Assembly: GCF_017114865.1 (NCBI RefSeq)
Contig: NZ_JADEYH010000021.1
Span: 1-64,000, forward strand
Direction of reading: 5' to 3'
Origin: Streptomyces verrucosisporus
GTDB lineage: Bacteria > Actinomycetota > Actinomycetes > Streptomycetales > Streptomycetaceae
Length of the DNA: 64,000 nucleotides
Positions 18,373-27,096 of this stretch are shown piece by piece. The first letter of the stretch is position 1, and each line of letters opens with the position of its first letter. The notes under the pieces were generated by a model. That model ran no database searches and had not been told where the DNA came from. It saw only the letters and a program-made list of their open reading frames with translations. The translations under genes were made by a program, and so were the position numbers.

Positions 18373-19639
18373 CGCAACCGAGAACGCCCCCGGGAACGCC
18401 GTGGGGAACGCCGCGGGGGACACAGCACTGCGCGAGGAGGCCGCCGAGCTCGACGCCGCCGACGTCCTGGCCGGCCGACGCGACGCCTTCGTCCTGGAGG
18501 ACGAGAAGGGCGGGAGCGTCGTCTACCTCGACGGCAACTCCCTGGGCGCGCTGCCCCGTTCCGTGCCCGCACGCGTCGCGGACGTGGTGGAGCGCGAGTG
18601 GGGACGGCTGCGGATCCGCTCCTGGACCGAGTCCGGCTGGTGGACCGCGCCCGAGCGGGTCGGCGATCTGATCGCCCCGATCGTCGGCGCCGCGCCCGGC
18701 CAGATCGTGGCGGGCGACTCCACCAGCGTCAACGTCCTCAAGGCGGTGGTCGCCGCGATCCGGATGGCCCGCGAGGACAACCCGGCCCGCACCGATCTGC
18801 TGGTGGACGCCACCACCTTCCCCACCGACGGCTACATCGCCGCCTCCGCGGCCCGGCTGACCGGCGCCGCGGTCCGCGCGATCCCGCCCGGAGGCATCCC
18901 CGGCTCGGTGGGCCCGCGTACCGCCGCCGTGCTGGTCAACCACGTCGACTACCGCACCGGCGAGCTCCACGACCTGCCCGGCATCACCGCCGCCGCCCAC
19001 GGGGCGGGGGCGTACACGGTGTGGGACCTGTGCCACAGCGCGGGCGCCCTCCCGGTCGGGCTGGACGAGCACGACGTGGACCTGGCCGTCGGCTGCACGT
19101 ACAAGTACCTCAACGGCGGTCCCGGCGCCCCGGCGTACCTCTACGTCCGCAGCGGTCTCCAGCCGCGCTTCGACTCCCCGCTGCCCGGCTGGCACTCGCA
19201 CGCCGACCCGTTCGGCATGAGCCACGAGTACGAGCCCGCCGACGGAGCGCCGCGCGGCCGGGTCGGCACGCCGGACATCCTGTCCATGCTGGCGCTGGAG
19301 GAGGCGCTGAGGGTCTGGGACGGGGTGGACGTGGCGGCCGTGCGCGCCAAGAGCCTGGCCCTGACGGACTTCTTCCTGCGCTGTGTGGGCGGTTATGTGC
19401 CCGCCGGGCGGGTGGAGTCCGTGACCCCGGCCGAGCACGCCCGGCGCGGCAGCCAGATCGCGCTGCGCTGCACGGACGCCGGGGAGGTGATGGCGGAGCT
19501 GGTCGCGCGCGGCGTGGTGGGCGACTTCCGCCGCCCGGACGTGCTGCGCTTCGGCTTCACCCCGCTGTACACGTCCTTCGCCGACGCCGAGCTGGCCGCC
19601 CGGGTCCTGGGCGAGGTGCTGGCGGAGCGCGATGCCTGA
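18365..19639 (+). CDS. kynU: kynureninase
   Basis: The 424-residue PLP enzyme hydrolyses kynurenine to anthranilate and alanine. It shows VYLDGNSLGALPRSVPARV, the cofactor Asp/His motifs DLCHSAGALPVGLDE, and the Schiff-base Lys in VGCTYKYLNGGPGAP. The start ATG lies inside the end of kynA (8-base overlap) and the stop overlaps the following hydrolase, so the three genes are one coupled unit. Confidence 0.94.
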   Translation: MSDATENAPGNAVGNAAGDTALREEAAELDAADVLAGRRDAFVLEDEKGGSVVYLDGNSLGALPRSVPARVADVVEREWGRLRIRSWTESGWWTAPERVGDLIAPIVGAAPGQIVAGDSTSVNVLKAVVAAIRMAREDNPARTDLLVDATTFPTDGYIAASAARLTGAAVRAIPPGGIPGSVGPRTAAVLVNHVDYRTGELHDLPGITAAAHGAGAYTVWDLCHSAGALPVGLDEHDVDLAVGCTYKYLNGGPGAPAYLYVRSGLQPRFDSPLPGWHSHADPFGMSHEYEPADGAPRGRVGTPDILSMLALEEALRVWDGVDVAAVRAKSLALTDFFLRCVGGYVPAGRVESVTPAEHARRGSQIALRCTDAGEVMAELVARGVVGDFRRPDVLRFGFTPLYTSFADAELAARVLGEVLAERDA

Positions 19640-20411
19640 GACGGCGTCCGCGGGTGAGGCGGAGGAGGCGGCGCTGCTGGGCCTGGCCCCGGTGGCGCCG
19701 TCCGCCACCGATCGCTACGGCACCCACCCCTCGCAGGTGATCGATCTGTACGGCCCGCCCGGCGCGCCCCTGGTGGCCGTCCTGCACGGCGGCTTCTGGC
19801 GGGAGGCGTACGACCGCGTCCATCTGTCCCCGCTCGCCGCCGCGCTGGCCGGCGGGTACGGGCTGCGGGTGGCGCTGGTGGAGTACCGGCGTGTCGGCGG
19901 GGGCGGCGGCCGGCCGGGCACCTTCGAGGATGTCGCCGCCGCCCTGGAGCACCTGCGCGGGGTGGGGGAGCTGCGGGCGCTGGCCGGGCACTCGGCGGGC
20001 GGCCACCTCGCCCTGTGGGCGGCCTCCCGGGGCCTGGCGCGGTGCCCGGTGGTCGCCGTCGCCCCGGTCGCCGATCTCGCCCGCGCCCAAGAGCTGGGCC
20101 TGAGCGGCGGCGCGGTGGCCGAACTGCTGGGCGGTGAGGAGCATCTCGCGGCCCGGCTGCCGGAGGCCGACCCGATGCTGCTGCCGCCGCCGGATCCGAA
20201 GACGGCTCCCGTGGTGCTGCTGCACGGCACCGAGGACGCGGACGTGCCCGTCGAGCTGTCCCGCCGCTACGCCGCCGCCCGGCCCGCCGTCCGGCTCGCC
20301 GAGCTGCCCGGCACCGGCCACTACGCGCCCGTCACCCCGGGCACGGCCGCCTTCGGGCTGCCGGCGCGGGAGCTGGCGCGGTACGCGGGCGTGAGGCACC
20401 CGGGCGCGTAG
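19632..20411 (+). CDS. alpha/beta hydrolase, probable N-formylkynurenine formamidase
   Basis: The 259-residue alpha/beta hydrolase has the oxyanion motif HGGFW, the nucleophile elbow GHSAGG, an Asp in HGTEDADVP and a His in GTGHYAP, a complete catalytic triad. HGGxW with GxSAGG is the pattern of eukaryotic-type arylformamidases, not of the metal-dependent bacterial KynB. Its start lies within kynU, and the missing step between KynA and KynU is formamide hydrolysis, so context makes formamidase the best guess. A general esterase is the alternative. Confidence 0.78.
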   Translation: MPETASAGEAEEAALLGLAPVAPSATDRYGTHPSQVIDLYGPPGAPLVAVLHGGFWREAYDRVHLSPLAAALAGGYGLRVALVEYRRVGGGGGRPGTFEDVAAALEHLRGVGELRALAGHSAGGHLALWAASRGLARCPVVAVAPVADLARAQELGLSGGAVAELLGGEEHLAARLPEADPMLLPPPDPKTAPVVLLHGTEDADVPVELSRRYAAARPAVRLAELPGTGHYAPVTPGTAAFGLPARELARYAGVRHPGA

Positions 20412-20472
20412 TACCTGAGACGGACCTTTGAGGATGCGACCGCGGGCGGACGACCCCGGCGCCCGCGGTCCC

Positions 20473-20478
20473 TAGTGT
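20473..20478 (+). promoter_or_regulatory. -10 box of leaderless promoter
   Basis: TAGTGT is followed by seven bases and a GTG at 20486. The other in-frame GTG at 20480 would sit only one base after the box, so this spacing decides the start. Confidence 0.55.
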
Positions 20479-20485
20479 CGTGACC

Positions 20486-21958
20486 GTGACCGACACCATG
20501 AACACCGCCGCGACGAAGACGGCGGGGACGAAGACGGCGGCTGCCAAGGCGGCCGGCGGCTCCCGGCAGCCCACCGAGCTGCGGATGGCCCGCGACGCCC
20601 TGCACGACCTGCGCGCGGACCTGCTGACCGGATCCTTCGCCTTCCGGCCGCTGCCCCCACTGCCCGAGGACCACCGCCTGCTGCGCCCGCTGCCCGCCGC
20701 CCTGCGCGGCCCGGCCCGCCGGCTGCCGCACCTGGCCCTGGTGGGCCTGGCGCTGCTGCTGATGTTCGTCGAGGCCGTCAACTCCTACTCCAGCGAAGGC
20801 GGTTTCGTCCGGGCGCTCTTCCTCGGCGTGCCGCTGATCGTGCTGCTCTTCCGGCCGATCGGTGCCTTCTGGCTGTCGCTGGGCGGCATGCTCTTCACGG
20901 CGGCCGTCGCCCCGGGCGCCTGGGTCGCCTGGCCCTGGACGGGCGTCTCCTTCGTGGCGCACCTGGTGGTGATGCTGGGCGTCGCCGCCCGCACCCGTCC
21001 GCGGATCTCGCTCCACATGTGGCTGCTGACCGCACTGGCCGGCGGGCTCGCCGCCGCGACGGACCCCTACCGGGGGGCCGCGGTCGCCTTCGCCATGGCG
21101 GTGGTCTCGGGGATCGCCCTCACGCTGCTGCTTGCCGTGCGCGGCTGGCGCGACTCGCGTCGGCAGGTCGTCGAGCAGGTCGCGGTGGTGGAGGAGGAGC
21201 GGTCCCGGCGCACCCTGCTGGAGGAGCGCACCACCATCGCCCGCGAGCTGCACGACGTGGTGGCCCACCACATGTCGGTGGTCGCCATCCAGGCCGAGGC
21301 GGCCCCCTACCGCGTCCAGGACCCGCCCGAGGAACTGGTGGCGGCACTGGCCACCATCCGCCAGAACGCGGTGACGGCCCTGACCGAACTGCGCCGCGTC
21401 CTGGGCGTCGTCCGCGCCGACCTGCCGGGTGACCTGGACGACTGGGGTCCGGAGGCGCCGCAGCCCACCCTCGCCGACCTCGACGGCCTGCTGGAGAACG
21501 TACGCCGGGCCGGGCTGGAGGTGGAGTCGGTGACCACCGGGAGGCCGCGGCCGCTGCCGCAGGGCGTGGAGCTGTCCGCGTACCGCATCGTGCAGGAGGC
21601 GCTGAGCAACGCCCTGCGCCACGCGCCCGGCGCGAGCGCCCGGGTGGAGCTGGGCCACGTACCGGTCGGGCTCGGCCTGCGGATCGTCAACGGGCCGCCC
21701 GACGGGCCGGTGAGGGCGTCCGGGGGGTCCGGGCACGGACTGATGGGGATGCGGGAGCGCGCGGCGATGCTCGGAGGCGAGCTGACGGCCGAGGAGACCG
21801 GGGACGGCGGCTTCGCGGTGGAGGCGTTCCTGCCGGTGGAGCACGAGGCCGTACCGGATGCCGCACCGGGCTCCGCATCGCACGCCGTACCGGGCACAGC
21901 GCCGGACGCCGCACCGGACGCCGCGCCGGGGGTCGTGCTCCGCAAGGACGCACCGTGA
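20486..21958 (+). CDS. NarL-type sensor histidine kinase
   Basis: After an Ala/Thr/Lys-rich N-terminus the protein has about five membrane segments (roughly 75-215), then a HisKA_3 dimerisation domain with the phosphorylated His in TIARELHDVVAHHMSVVAIQ and a C-terminal HATPase domain (VQEALSNALRHAPG, GHGLMGMRERAAMLGG). The tail (about the last 40 residues) is an Ala-Pro-Asp repeat. It is coupled to the response regulator through a GTGA overlap. The signal is unknown. An alternative GTG start lies at 20480. Confidence 0.9.
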   Translation: MTDTMNTAATKTAGTKTAAAKAAGGSRQPTELRMARDALHDLRADLLTGSFAFRPLPPLPEDHRLLRPLPAALRGPARRLPHLALVGLALLLMFVEAVNSYSSEGGFVRALFLGVPLIVLLFRPIGAFWLSLGGMLFTAAVAPGAWVAWPWTGVSFVAHLVVMLGVAARTRPRISLHMWLLTALAGGLAAATDPYRGAAVAFAMAVVSGIALTLLLAVRGWRDSRRQVVEQVAVVEEERSRRTLLEERTTIARELHDVVAHHMSVVAIQAEAAPYRVQDPPEELVAALATIRQNAVTALTELRRVLGVVRADLPGDLDDWGPEAPQPTLADLDGLLENVRRAGLEVESVTTGRPRPLPQGVELSAYRIVQEALSNALRHAPGASARVELGHVPVGLGLRIVNGPPDGPVRASGGSGHGLMGMRERAAMLGGELTAEETGDGGFAVEAFLPVEHEAVPDAAPGSASHAVPGTAPDAAPDAAPGVVLRKDAP

Positions 21959-22620
21959 TCCGGGTGGTGATCACCGACGACCAGATGATGGTCCGCGAGG
22001 GCTTCTCCGTCCTGCTGAACGCCCAGCCGGACATGGAGGTCGTCGGCGAGGCGGTCAACGGGGGCGAGGCCGTGGAAGCGGTCGCCCGGCTGGAACCGGA
22101 CGTCGTGCTGATGGACATCCGCATGCCCGTGGTCAACGGGCTGGAGGCCACCCGCGAGATCTGCGCCTCCGGCTCGGCCGCCAGGGTGCTGATCCTGACC
22201 ACCTACGACCTGGACGAGTACGTCTACCAGGCGCTGCGCGCCGGGGCGAGCGGCTTCCTGCTCAAGGACGCCTCCGCCGGCCAACTGGCCGACGGGGTGC
22301 GGACGGTGGCGGCCGGGGAGGCGCTGCTCGCGCCGACGGTCACCCGGCGGCTGATCGCGGAGTTCTCCCGGCTCTCGGCCGCCGACGGCCCGCGCGCCCC
22401 GCTCAGGGAGCGCATCGGGGACCTGACCGAGCGCGAGACGCAGGTGCTCGCGCTCGTCGCCCGGGGCCTGTCCAACGGTGAGATCGCCGACCGGCTCGTC
22501 GTCGCCGAGTCCACCGTGAAGACGCACGTCAGCCGGGTGCTGGTCAAGCTGGGACTGCGCGACCGCACCCAGGCGGCCGTCTTCGCCTACGAGTCGGGGC
22601 TCGTCGTCCCCGGAGGCTGA
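21955..22620 (+). CDS. NarL/LuxR-family response regulator
   Basis: The 221-residue regulator has a receiver domain with phospho-acceptor Asp54 (VVLMDIRMP), acidic pocket DD at residues 8-9, and Lys in GFLLKDA, followed by a LuxR-type helix-turn-helix (LTERETQVLALVARGLSNGE, then VKTHVSRVLVKLGLRDR). It overlaps the kinase gene by four bases and should be its partner. Confidence 0.93.
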   Translation: MIRVVITDDQMMVREGFSVLLNAQPDMEVVGEAVNGGEAVEAVARLEPDVVLMDIRMPVVNGLEATREICASGSAARVLILTTYDLDEYVYQALRAGASGFLLKDASAGQLADGVRTVAAGEALLAPTVTRRLIAEFSRLSAADGPRAPLRERIGDLTERETQVLALVARGLSNGEIADRLVVAESTVKTHVSRVLVKLGLRDRTQAAVFAYESGLVVPGG

Positions 22621-22756
22621 CGCGTCCGGCCAGGACCCGGGGCGTTCCCGGCCCCCGGGGCGGTGGAACCGGTCACGGATCGGTTGCCGTCGTCCCCGGC
22701 GTGCGTTCGCACCTCTATTGTCGACGGACGAGGTGAACGGGGAGGAGCCGCGCGCG

Positions 22757-24631
22757 ATGGAACCACTGGGGGACGGTGACCCGCGCTGGATCGGCGCGTA
22801 CAGGTTGCTGGGGAGACTGGGCGCGGGCGGGATGGGCCGGGTCTACCTGGCGCGTTCCGAACGCGGCCGTACGGTCGCGGTGAAGGCCGTCCAGGAGGAG
22901 CTGGCCCGCCAGCCCTCCTTCCGCGAGCGTTTCGCCAAGGAGGTCAACGCCGCGCGGCGGGTCGGGGGCCGGTGGACGGCTCCGGTGCTGGACGCCGACA
23001 CCGATGCCGCGACCCCCTGGGTGGCCACCGGCTACATAGCCGGGCCGTCGCTGCAGGAGGTGGTGGACGAGGACTACGGGCCGCTGCCCGAGCACTCGGT
23101 GTACGCGCTGGCCGCCGGGCTGATCGAGGCGCTGCGCGCGATCCACGGCGCGGAGCTGGTGCACCGCGACCTGAAGCCCTCGAACGTGCTGGTCACCATC
23201 GACGGGCCGAAGGTGATCGACTTCGGTATCGCCCGCGCCCTGGACTCGATGACCGGGAGCGGGCTGACCCAGACCGGCGCCGTCATCGGCTCGCCGGGCT
23301 TCATGTCGCCCGAGCAGGTGCGCGGCGAGCGGGTCACCCCGGCCGGCGACATCTTCTGCCTCGGCGCTGTGCTCGCCTACGCGGCGACCGGGCGGATGCC
23401 GTTCGGCACCGCCGACAGCGGCTTCCACGCCCTGCTGTTCCGCATCGCCGAGGAGGAGCCCGACCTGACCGGCCTGTCCGGGCCGCTGCGCGAACTGGTG
23501 GCGGCCTGCCTGGTCAAGGACCCGGCCGGCCGCCCCTCACTGGACGACCTGGCCGCCCGCGTCGCGGCGCACACACCGCCCGGCGGGACCTGGCTGCCGG
23601 GCGAGGTGCTGGCCCAGCTCGGCCGCCACGCGGTGCGGCTGCTGGACAGCGAGGACCCGGAGACGGCGGCGAGCGCCTTCGCGCAGCCCGGGGCCGCGGC
23701 GGGCACGGCCCCGGCCGCGCCGCCCGCCGCACCGGGCACGTCCGTGCCGCACACGGGACCCGCGCCGGGGGCCGTGCGGGCAGCCGCCCCGGGGACCGCC
23801 CCGGGGTACACGGCGCCCGTTCCGCCGACCGTGCCGCCCCAGCCCGCCTACCCGTCGGGGCCGGCCACCGCGCCGTACGCGCCGCAGGCGCCCCGGGCGT
23901 GGCACTCCACGCCCCCGCCCCCGGCCACCGCCCCCTACCCCGCGCGCGGCGCCGCGGTGCGCCCCGGCGCCGCGCGCTCGGCGCGCACGCTGTCCCTCGT
24001 GCTGAGCGCCCTGCTGAGCGCGCTGCTGCTGTGCACGCTGGTGCAGCTCGTGCTCGACTTCCGGATCTACGGGGAGCTGAACGAACTCGACGAGGGCGGC
24101 TACCTGGCGTACGCGGCCTTCGACCACGTCTCCCTGCGGAACACCACCGAGGTGATGGCGGTCCTCTCCGGCCTGTTCCAGCTGCCGGTGATCGTGCTGT
24201 GGCTGGTGTGGTTCTGGCGGGTCCGGGCGAACGCGGAGGCGTTCGCCCCCGGGCGGATCCGCTACCACCAGGGGTGGGCGATCGGCTCCTGGCTGGTGCC
24301 GGTGGTCTGGTTCTTCATGCCCAAGCAGATCATCAACGACGTCTGCGACCACAGCGACCCCACCTCGACCCGCACCACCTGGTACGGCCCGCGCCGGAGC
24401 AGCAACCGCGGCCTGCTCAACGGCTGGTGGACGATGTGGCTGACCGGCATGGTCGTCGGAGTCCTCAACTACCAGCCGTGGTACGAGGCCGAGACCGTCG
24501 ACCAGGCGCAGGGCAGCGCGGCCCTCACGGTCTTCGCCGACCTCCTGGCCGTGCCCGCCACGGTGCTGGCGATCCTGGTCGTCCTGCGGCTGACCTCCCT
24601 CCAGGACGACCGGATCAAGGCCGGCCGCTGA
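22757..24631 (+). CDS. Ser/Thr protein kinase fused to DUF4328 membrane domain
   Basis: I start at the ATG at 22757 because GGAGGAG lies nine bases before it; a TTG at 22718 would add 13 residues. The kinase domain (about 10-270) has the glycine loop GAGGMGRV, Lys in VAVKAV, HRDLKPSN, DFG and SPEQ in place of APE, so it looks active. A Pro/Ala-rich linker (about 300-410) leads to four transmembrane helices forming a DUF4328 domain (about 415-610). A kinase whose output domain is a membrane bundle suggests membrane-stress sensing, but this is inference. Confidence 0.9.
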   Translation: MEPLGDGDPRWIGAYRLLGRLGAGGMGRVYLARSERGRTVAVKAVQEELARQPSFRERFAKEVNAARRVGGRWTAPVLDADTDAATPWVATGYIAGPSLQEVVDEDYGPLPEHSVYALAAGLIEALRAIHGAELVHRDLKPSNVLVTIDGPKVIDFGIARALDSMTGSGLTQTGAVIGSPGFMSPEQVRGERVTPAGDIFCLGAVLAYAATGRMPFGTADSGFHALLFRIAEEEPDLTGLSGPLRELVAACLVKDPAGRPSLDDLAARVAAHTPPGGTWLPGEVLAQLGRHAVRLLDSEDPETAASAFAQPGAAAGTAPAAPPAAPGTSVPHTGPAPGAVRAAAPGTAPGYTAPVPPTVPPQPAYPSGPATAPYAPQAPRAWHSTPPPPATAPYPARGAAVRPGAARSARTLSLVLSALLSALLLCTLVQLVLDFRIYGELNELDEGGYLAYAAFDHVSLRNTTEVMAVLSGLFQLPVIVLWLVWFWRVRANAEAFAPGRIRYHQGWAIGSWLVPVVWFFMPKQIINDVCDHSDPTSTRTTWYGPRRSSNRGLLNGWWTMWLTGMVVGVLNYQPWYEAETVDQAQGSAALTVFADLLAVPATVLAILVVLRLTSLQDDRIKAGR

Positions 24632-25280
24632 CCCGCGGAACGCCGTTCCGCCGGCCGCCGAACCGGCCACCGGCCCGGCGCAGCCGGCGTACCGCGGACA
24701 GGGCCCCCGCGCGGTGGCGCAGGAGCACCGCGCCGGCCGCGAGCCCGGTCAGCCCGGCCAGCCCCGCCGCCCCGCCGAAGGCCGATCCTGGAGACGATCC
24801 GGCACCCGGTTCCGCGCCGACGCCGGTGTGGGTGAAGGAGGCGGACAGCAGTTCCCCGGTGCCGCAGACCGCGACCACGGGGTAGCTGCCGCCGACGGCC
24901 AGCCCCTCCCGCAGCGAGGCGGTGGCGTGTCTCTCCAGGGCGGGGTGGTCGTCGGCGCGTTCGAGCGCGACGGTCCGCTCGAACGCGGGGGAGGAGACGA
25001 CACCGCCCGAGCCGCCCGCCTCGCACACGGCGCGTACGCCGAGGACCCCGCCTCCGCCCCCGCCCGCGCGGGCGGGGGTGAGGGTGAGCTCCTGGCCGGC
25101 TTCCGGCCCGCCGCCGCCTTCCCCGCCCTCCGCGGCGGAGGCTGCGGAGGCGGCGGGAGCGGCTGTGGAGGCGGCCGCAAGCGCCAGGGCGGCGGCGGCC
25201 GTACCGGCGGCCAGCGTACGGCGGGCGCGGTGGCACCGGAGGCGGGCGGGGGCGTGGGCGCGGGGACGGGAGGAGTGCAT
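24615..25280 (-). CDS. secreted, membrane-anchored Ala/Gly-rich protein
   Basis: The start at 25280 has GGAGG eight bases upstream. The 221-residue product has an N-terminal signal peptide (Arg-rich then an Ala-rich hydrophobic stretch, about residues 20-50), an extracellular domain with two Cys (AVCEAGGSG and AVCGTGE) that could form a disulfide, and a C-terminal transmembrane helix (GGAAGLAGLTGLAAGAVLL) followed by basic residues. It resembles small cell-wall-facing proteins of Streptomyces; no family recognised. Its 3' end overlaps the convergent kinase gene by 17 bp. Confidence 0.7.
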   Translation of the reverse strand: MHSSRPRAHAPARLRCHRARRTLAAGTAAAALALAAASTAAPAASAASAAEGGEGGGGPEAGQELTLTPARAGGGGGGVLGVRAVCEAGGSGGVVSSPAFERTVALERADDHPALERHATASLREGLAVGGSYPVVAVCGTGELLSASFTHTGVGAEPGAGSSPGSAFGGAAGLAGLTGLAAGAVLLRHRAGALSAVRRLRRAGGRFGGRRNGVPRVSGRP

Positions 25281-25458
25281 GGCGGAGACCTCCGCTGCGT
25301 TCGGGTGCACGTCGCCCCTATGCGAGCAGCGTCCCCGCCGTCCCGCATCCCCGGGGGTGCGGGGGGATGACGCGGCTGCCCCGTACGGCGGAACGGGGCG
25401 GGCGGGGCGGGGCCGGTGTGGAACGGCCTTCCGCCCCGCCCGGCCTCCCGCCGGTGCC

Positions 25459-27096
25459 TCAGCCGATGTCGCGGCGGTGGAACGCGGCGAGCCCCGCCGC
25501 CGTCAGCGCCGCCGCGGCCAGCAGTATCCACAGGTACGGAGCCGCGGCCGGGTCCCCGCCCGGCAGCTTGGGCAGGTGCGTGAACGGCGTGAGGTTCATG
25601 ACCGCCCGGGGCAGGTCGAGCGCGGGGCCGAGCCAGCCGATGACGAGCGCGGCGCCGACCAGCCCCCAGGCCGCCGGGGCCGCCCCGGGCACGGCGCCCA
25701 GGAGCAGCACCGCCACACCGGTGAGCGCCCACACCGCCGGTGCCTGCGCGAGGACCGCGCCGGTCACCCGCCACACCGCGCCCGGCTCCCCGGCGGCCAG
25801 CCCATAGCCCGCCCCCATGGCCAGACCGCAGGCGGCGAGCAGGATGGCCGATCCGGCGAAGGCGAAGAGCAGGTGGCCGGCCGCCCAGCGCAGTCGGGGC
25901 ACCGCGCCGGCCAGGACCGGCTCGGCGCGCTCGGATGTCTCCTCGCCGCGCATCCGCAGGACCGCGCCCACCGCGTAGATCGCGGTGATCATGCCGAACA
26001 GCCCGGCCATGGCGGCGAGGAAGGCGTCGGTGAGGCCCGAGGCGCCGCCCATCCGCTCGATGATCTCGCGGCTCTGCTCGTTGTCGCCGAGCAGGTCGCC
26101 CGCTCCTTCGGCCATGGCGCCGAAGATCAGCCCCGCCAGCACCAGTGCGGTGCCCCAGCCCAGCAGCGAGCCGCGCTGGAGCCGCCAGGCCAGCCCGTAG
26201 GGGCCGTCGATCCGGCCGGTGGCCGGTCCGGGCCGGGTGGCCAGGAAGCTCGCACCGATGTCGCGCCGCCCGGCCAGCTCGTACGCGGCTGCCGTCAGCA
26301 CCGCCGCCAGGGCCAGGGACAGCAGCGGCACCCAGGGCCGTTCGTCGGCGAACGGCCGTGCGTTGCGCGCCCAGGCCAGCGGGGAGGCCCAGGCCAGGGA
26401 GGAGGAGCCGTCGGTGGTGCCAAAGTCCCCGGCGGCCCGCAGCACGAAGGCGGCACCCAGCACGGCGCCGGTCAGCCCCTTGGCGAGCCGGGCGCTCTCG
26501 GTGAGCTGCGCGGCCAGGGCGGCGACCGCGGCGAAGACCAGTCCGGTGCCGCCCAGGGCGAGCCCGGTGACCAGCGATCCGCCCGCGGGCAGTCCGGTGC
26601 CCGTCAGGCCGAGCGCGACGAGGGCGGCGACGGCGGCGTTCGCGATCGCCGCGGCCAGCAGGGCGGAGGTGAGCGGGGCGCGGCGGCCCACCATCGCGGC
26701 GGAGACCAGCTCCTGGCGGCCGGTCTCCTCCTCCTCGCGGGTGTGCCGCACCACGATGATCATGCTCATGATGGCGATGAGCACGCTGCCGATGGTGAGC
26801 ATCTCCCAGACGGCCAGGCCGCCCGGGGAACTGCTGAAGGCCGGGCCGTACACCGCGCGCATCGAGGTGTTGGCGTTCATCGACGCGACCAGTTCGGCGC
26901 GTTCGGCGGCGGTGGGGTAGAACTGCTCGATGGCCGCGGCGTTCTGCACGGCGAGCACGGTCAGCAGCAGGACCCACACCGGGATCAGCACACGGTCGCG
27001 GCGCAGCGCGAGCCGCAGCAGCGCGCCGGTGCCGGCCAGGTCGCGGCGGGAGCCGTCGCGGCGGGTGGCCGCCGCCGGCTGTGCGACGGCGGTCAT
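25459..27096 (-). CDS. ABC-2 type exporter permease
   Basis: The 545-residue protein has about 12 hydrophobic segments arranged as two six-helix halves, a layout of large actinobacterial ABC-2 permeases (LALRRDRVLIPVWVLLLTVL at the start, REEEETGRQELV between helices). It overlaps the ATPase gene by ATGA. The partner ATPase and the divergent MarR-like regulator suggest drug or toxic-lipid export; the substrate is unknown. Confidence 0.88.
   Translation of the reverse strand: MTAVAQPAAATRRDGSRRDLAGTGALLRLALRRDRVLIPVWVLLLTVLAVQNAAAIEQFYPTAAERAELVASMNANTSMRAVYGPAFSSSPGGLAVWEMLTIGSVLIAIMSMIIVVRHTREEEETGRQELVSAAMVGRRAPLTSALLAAAIANAAVAALVALGLTGTGLPAGGSLVTGLALGGTGLVFAAVAALAAQLTESARLAKGLTGAVLGAAFVLRAAGDFGTTDGSSSLAWASPLAWARNARPFADERPWVPLLSLALAAVLTAAAYELAGRRDIGASFLATRPGPATGRIDGPYGLAWRLQRGSLLGWGTALVLAGLIFGAMAEGAGDLLGDNEQSREIIERMGGASGLTDAFLAAMAGLFGMITAIYAVGAVLRMRGEETSERAEPVLAGAVPRLRWAAGHLLFAFAGSAILLAACGLAMGAGYGLAAGEPGAVWRVTGAVLAQAPAVWALTGVAVLLLGAVPGAAPAAWGLVGAALVIGWLGPALDLPRAVMNLTPFTHLPKLPGGDPAAAPYLWILLAAAALTAAGLAAFHRRDIG

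Noticed and set aside
24749..27096. Long plus- and minus-strand frames overlapping the exporter permease gene
   Set aside because: Arg/Gly/Ala-rich shadows of the ABC permease; no motif or start site.
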